Source: Thelonectria olida
Lineage: Eukaryota > Ascomycota > Sordariomycetes > Hypocreales > Nectriaceae
DNA: 13,113 nt
Direction of reading: 5' to 3'
Assembly (NCBI GenBank): GCA_020736575.1
Contig: JAGPYM010000157.1
Coordinates: 1-13,113 of the forward strand
Below the pieces are notes generated by a model, which was given only the letters and a program-made list of their open reading frames with translations, was not told the origin of the DNA and did not search any database. Positions 8,489 through 13,113 of the stretch are shown one piece after another (positions within the stretch are counted from its first letter, which is position 1; each line of letters opens with the position of its first letter). The translations under genes and the position numbers were made by a program.

Positions 8489-10022
8489 TAAATTCCTACT
8501 ATATATAATTTATACTCTTTCTATTTATTCCCTTTTAATATTCCCTAACCTTAAGTGTAATTATAATATTATAGTTAAGATTACTTACTTATAAGATATT
8601 TTATAATATTATATTTTCTTATTATAAGAATATTTACTAATTGCCTATTATAAGATTTATATTTAATAATATAATTAAATAAAGGAGCTTTATAATTAGT
8701 ATAAAATTAAAATATATTTAAAAAAGAAAATAGCTAGTTAATAGTATAAGGAAATCTTTTAAAAGAAGCTTAAAGTTTTTCTTACCTTTATTTTAATATT
8801 ATTAGTTTTTACTTGTACTTTTTTAATAGTACCTCTTAATATTTATAAAAATTAGCCTAATTAATTTCTTAATAATATAATTAGAATAAAACTTAATAAA
8901 ATTATTTAAAAGGAAAATAGTTTATAATTATTTAAATACTATTAAATTATAAAAGTATTATAAGATTTAAATCCTTTAAAAAAGCTATTAACTTCCGCCT
9001 TAATAATATAAAGTTTACTAAACTGGGTTTATATTTCCATAAACCTATATGCCTTTTATTAGAATTTTAAAGATTTACTCTTTTAAATTATAATAAATCT
9101 TTTAAAGTAGCTTAAAGATCTACTTAAAATAATATAATAAGTATAAGTATACTATTCTTTAAATAATATTAATAATATTATAATTTAAATGGAAGTAAAA
9201 TAAGTTTAAAAGCTTATAAATATATTATTTCTACTAGCAATTCCTTATTTTTATAAGTAGCTAGAGGTTTATTTTACTATTAATAAAATTAGAAACTTAT
9301 AACTTTATATTATAAGTATATTAGTTCTAATATTTTACTTTTCTATTAATTTTTAATTATATACAAATATTAAGAAAAGCCAGCTATATAAATAGAAAAT
9401 TAATAAAATAAAGATAAATATTATAAATTATATAATAATAAAAATTAATATTATAAATTATAATTAGGGCCTTTTTTAAATAAGGGTTAGGAGTTTAGTA
9501 ATTTTATAAATATTTAATACTTTATATAATTCCCTAATTTAAACTTTTACTTTTCTATTTTAAATATTAATTCCTATATATAGTAAAAGATAAATCTATC
9601 TATTTTTAATATTCTCCTATATTTGCTTACTATTAATAGTAAATATTATTAATTTATATTTAAAAAAATAAAAATTCTATAAATAGCCTTTAAAAATAAT
9701 AATATTAATAGTATATTTAATATAATTTTTAAAATAATTATTTATTATATTAAAAGGCCTCTAGCTAGCTTCCTAAAATATATTAGTTAATTTAAATAAG
9801 TTAAAAATTAAAAGAACTTTATTAAGTTTACTTTTATATCTTATATAAGGTTTATAATATAAACTTATTACTTTAGCTAAGGTTTAGGTTTATAAAAATA
9901 GAAATCTATTAGAAAATTATAATATAATATTAAATACTTGCTAAGTTATAATAGTTATAAAAAGTGTATATTAGGCTAAAATAACTGCTAGATAGTGCCC
10001 AAATAACTAGTAAATTTAAAAT
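8489..10022. repeat. RIP-saturated AT-rich block between inverted minisatellite arrays
   Basis: No gene is seen on either strand. It is bounded by minisatellite arrays of the same family, all three within 2.4 kb, so 7791-10178 might be one element with inverted subterminal arrays, but I saw no matching terminal inverted repeat beyond the 17-bp units. On the minus strand near 9040-9010 there is a TAT-GGA (Tyr-Gly) context that recalls Copia reverse transcriptase, too weak to call. Confidence 0.45.
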
Positions 10023-10178
10023 CTAAAGTCCTTAAAATCCTAAAGTCCTTAAAATCCCTTAAGTCCCTAAAATCCCTTAAGTCCCTAAAATCCTAGAGTT
10101 CCTAAAATCCTAAAGTCCTTAAAATCCTAAAGTCCTTAAAATCCTAAAGTCCCTAAAATCCTAAAGTCCCTAAAATCC
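10023..10178 (-). repeat. 17-bp minisatellite array, G-rich strand on minus
   Basis: About nine units of CTAAAGTCC(T/C)TAAAATC type, the reverse complement of the 7791-8074 unit. Two units carry CCCTTAAGTCCCT, matching the CTTGAGGG variant seen at 7972-8007 in the first array. Shared variants show that the arrays have a common origin and were not formed independently. Confidence 0.88.
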
Positions 10179-10183
10179 AGAGT

Positions 10184-10260
10184 GGTTATTATACCCAATT
10201 GGGGAGTTTATATAAGGTAATTATAAATATATATAAAACACTCCTAGCTAAAGAAAGAGA
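10184..10260 (+). promoter_or_regulatory. LTR-promoter-like module 1
   Basis: GGTTATTATA is followed by the perfect palindrome CCCAATTGGG (10194-10203), then AGTTTATATAAGG and TATATATAAAACACTCC. Order and spacing (CCAAT-like, then a TATA box about 10 bp later, then a CTCC-containing leader) resemble the promoter part of an LTR. It begins three bases after the minisatellite array. LTR ends were not identified, so the assignment is inference. Confidence 0.35.
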
Positions 10261-10814
10261 TTCTTATAGCAAACATATTACTATTCTTTTTAAATTGTAT
10301 TTATATTATTAAAGTAAAATCTCTATTAAGTGCCTTATTTTACAATTAGATAGAACTAATTAGCCTTTTAAAAAGGTATAAAGGCTATTCTAACCAATTA
10401 GGGTTAATTACTTTATATTTATAAGTAATAAATTTAAATATTTATTAAATTAATATAGCTATATATGTATAAATATTTAGCTATTTTATTAAATAAAAGC
10501 TATTAGTAAATAGGTATATATATATTATAATTTGCAGTTAGTAGTTAGATATTATTAAACTTTTATTTATTTAATTTAAATATATAATTTAATTAAAACT
10601 ACTAATAAAAAGACAAGCTATATAATTATTTTACTAATTATATAAACCTAAAAAACCCCTTTCTTAAAAGAAAGATATAAATAGGCTACTCTCCAAATAA
10701 AGAGAGGAGATCCTTCTTACTAATATAAAGATTAAATATACTACCCTGCCTATATACCCAGCCTTACTCCATCTAGCCGCTTTATTTTATAATTAGAAAG
10801 TACTAATCAGCTTA

Positions 10815-10870
10815 GGGGAGTAATTATAACCAATTAGGGGCAGTTTATATATATATAAAAAATAGATAAC
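10815..10870 (+). promoter_or_regulatory. LTR-promoter-like module 2
   Basis: GGGGAGTAATTATAA is followed by CCAATTAGGGG (10830-10840), then CAGTTTATATATATATAAAAAA. It repeats the organisation of module 1 about 635 bp upstream, and the GTAATTA plus TTTATATA pairing also recalls the 6158-6620 repeats. A weaker third match, CCAATTAGGGTTAATTAC, lies near 10395. These may be remnants of one repeat family inserted several times in the same orientation. Confidence 0.35.
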
Positions 10871-13113
10871 TAATATATTTATAGTATTAGTTGCTTACTT
10901 ATATTTATCTTATTAAGCTAAGACTTTTATATATTATAATTTATAGTAAATATATATTAAATATAGTCTTATTTATTTTAATTAAAAGTCTAGATTAAAG
11001 GCCTATTATATAACTTATAGGGGTAATTAAAATTATTATCCCTTCTAATTTATATAATAATAAGTAGCTATATAAACCCCTATATTAATACTAATTAATT
11101 TATAATCTATTTATAATCTATAACCTATTAGAATGCTTTAAATATTATATAGTATTTATATTATAATATAAATAATTCTAATAGCAAGCCCTAGCTAAGT
11201 GGAGGGGGGGCAGGCCTATTATTAGAATAGGAAGGTTTAAAAATAAATTAATTATATTATTTTTATACCTACTTTTAGTCTAATAATATAAAAGACCTAA
11301 AAATAAAATTAAATAATCTAATTAAATCTCTTAATATAATAAAGGATTTAAAACTAATAATAAATATATATAAACTAAACAATATATAGCTATAAATATT
11401 TTAATTTTAAGGATATAATTATAGTAAAATATAATATATATTTAGATATTAATAAAATTGTACCTTACTTAAATAATAATTTATAATTAGCCCTTTAAGT
11501 AATTTAATTTTTAAACTTTAAGCTATTAGATTTTAAACTGCTTATTAATATATAAATTAGAGTTTCTAGTATTTAAATAGGTATAATAATCCTTAAGCAG
11601 TTTAGCTTAATTCTTACTAAACTGAATTTATACTTTATATAAGCTTATTACCTACTTATATTTAATTAATTTAAAACTCCTAATTATTAAGTCTTTATAT
11701 TTAGCTAATATTTACTTACTAATAGGAGTATACTTACTAAATAATAGTAAATTTTATTAATTACTTTTTATATAGCCTTAGTCTAGTTATATTAAATATA
11801 ATTTAAATTAGGTCTATTAATTCTAATAATAGAACTAATTAATATCTTTCTAGCACTTAAAACCTCAGCCTAGAGCTTTAGTAAAAGGTTAAAAGTCTTA
11901 TAACTAGCAATTAAAATATTAAATTTAATAAAAAATTTATTATAATTAATAATATTAAACTAATTAATATTATTATTAAATAACCTAACTTTTAAAAGAC
12001 TAAAAAGAGTTTAAATATTTAATAAGTTATAAAAGATAATATAATCTAATAAATAAAATATTAAGGGTATACTACCGCTAGATATTAACCCTCTAGTTAG
12101 CTATTTACTTATATTAATAGCAATTTATAAAGTTTAATAATTACTAAAAGTATTAAAAAGATAGGGCTAAAACTTCTTACTAGCATTTATCTATTTAAAC
12201 TTTTTAAACTTATATTAATTAAATATATATATTTTAAATGCCTTATAAATATTATTTAAATTATATTAAGGCTAAAAAAGCAAAATTAAAAAAGGAATAT
12301 AAAATAGTACTAAAGCTTAAATTTCTTTTTTAGGCTTATAGGTCTACTAGAATAATAATTTTAATTTTTAAAATTATTTCTTATTTTATAAATAAAAAGT
12401 TAGTAGAGAGATATTTAAAAAAATATATTAATACTTTTATATTTAAAATAAAAATATATACTTATTTAAAATAATAAGTAATTTAAAAATATAAGATTTA
12501 AATATAAATATAATTTATTTATTAAGCTAATAAGTTAAAATATTATAATTTTATCTTACTTATAAATTAAATAGGTAGGAGGGTAGCTATAAATATTAGT
12601 AAGTATTTATATTATATTTTCTGCCTTTTTAATAGAAGAATTAACTATTATAATTATAACAATAATTAGTATTTACTAAGATTCTAGTTTATTATATTTA
12701 TTCTAATTTAAGTTTAGGTTTTTAAGTTATATAGTTTTATTAAAAATATTTTTTAAAATATTTAAATTATATACTACCCTAGAGTTTTACTATTATTTCT
12801 CTATTTATAATATTAAGTTAGAAAGTAAGGGAGAATATTTTCTTTATTTTAATAGTAATTAAATAGGGTCTTTAAATATAAACTATAAGTTACTAGGGTT
12901 AAAATCCTATAAAGTACTTAGGCATTTAGATTATAATAGCTTAAGCAGATAGGAGTTAGTATATATAGCCTTATTAGAATAGAAGTAATATATTATAACT
13001 TATAAGTATATTAAAAAGTAAAAAGATAAAAGTAATAGTAATTTTAATTATAAAGTAAGAGATCTATATTATATTAAATTAGATTTTTTATATTATTAAG
13101 TTTTAAATTAGCT
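10871..13113. repeat. RIP-saturated AT-rich block to the window end
   Basis: Whole 60-base lines here (12001-12060, 12661-12720) contain no CpA and no TpG. Apart from a possible Copia integrase remnant (separate entry) nothing can be named. A short purine run GGAGGGGGGG at 11201-11210 stands out in an AT-rich setting. Near 12990-13090 a plus-strand frame with K-V-R-D-L-Y distantly recalls the end of Gypsy integrases, too weak to call. Confidence 0.55.
11400..12300 (-). mobile_element. possible Ty1/Copia integrase remnant (second)
   Basis: On the minus strand, about 11732-11690 encodes Tyr-Thr-Pro, then after a TAA (former Gln) Leu-Ala-Lys and Ile-Ile-Arg-Ser, resembling YTPxQNGxAER...IxR of the Copia integrase core. 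About 150 bases further along the same frame, near 11560, Y-L-N-T-R-N-S sits where YLLNRTP is expected. Several positions do not match, and no catalytic Asp/Glu triad or reverse transcriptase was secured. The order and frame agreement favour Copia; low complexity makes chance matches a real possibility. Confidence 0.28.

Noticed and set aside
9000..9060. Minus-strand Tyr-Gly context resembling the Copia reverse transcriptase YG motif
   Set aside because: Only two residues match firmly and no YVDD-like motif was found nearby in frame.
7791..10178. Minisatellite arrays considered as CRISPR or telomere-like repeats
   Set aside because: Units are head-to-tail with no unique spacers, and the unit is unlike TTAGGG-type telomere repeats.
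10659..10674. Hairpin with 7-bp arms (CTTTCTT/AAGAAAG) and a 2-base loop
   Set aside because: Short AT-rich inverted repeats are common at this composition, the loop is too tight for a good RNA hairpin, and there is no gene end beside it.
12840..13090. Plus-strand K-V-R-D-L-Y region resembling the C-terminal end of Gypsy integrases
   Set aside because: The match is short and the rest of the integrase cannot be followed; it is too weak in low-complexity sequence.

Overview
The window looks like part of a repeat-rich, heterochromatic region of a filamentous ascomycete (Pezizomycotina). The main reason is base composition. Long blocks are extremely AT-rich and nearly lack CpA and TpG, while TpA is everywhere; bases 12001-12060 and 12661-12720, for example, contain no CA and no TG. 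This is the signature of RIP (repeat-induced point mutation, C to T at CpA on either strand). By contrast, bases 1480-2300 have ordinary composition with many CpG, CpA and TpG. No intact gene of convincing quality, no tRNA or rRNA and no CRISPR array was found.

Layout. 1-650: RIP-saturated repeat debris, possibly with a minus-strand Ty1/Copia integrase remnant. 656-1450: a broken plus-strand gene with a Ser/Asp-rich tract and a SANT/Myb-like helix-turn-helix. 1480-2114: an un-RIPed GC-normal island that reads as the 5' region of the next gene, with a CRE-type site, a TCACGTGA site and an 18-bp perfect palindrome just before the ATG. 2115-4399: a near full-length pseudogene of a fungal protein-kinase-like family. 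It has an Arg/Glu-rich coiled coil built from 42-bp repeats, a long middle region, and a C-terminal kinase-like domain with VAIK-type Lys, catalytic-loop Asp and DFG. It is broken by one frameshift and about 21 in-frame TAG/TAA codons and no TGA, the spectrum RIP predicts at Gln and Trp codons.

4400-13113 is almost entirely RIP-saturated. The structures I can support there are a diverged direct repeat (6158-6620), three arrays of one 17-bp minisatellite (7791-8074 in one orientation; 8421-8488 and 10023-10178 in the other), a palindrome cluster (8154-8202), two similar TATA-containing LTR-promoter-like modules (10184-10260 and 10815-10870), and a second possible Copia integrase remnant (11400-12300).

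The two pseudogenes lie on the same strand but nothing shows that they work together. I did not find convincing evidence for a new functional system. The points most worth checking are the sharp RIP boundaries around the GC-normal island, the palindromic promoter, and the inverted 17-bp minisatellite family.
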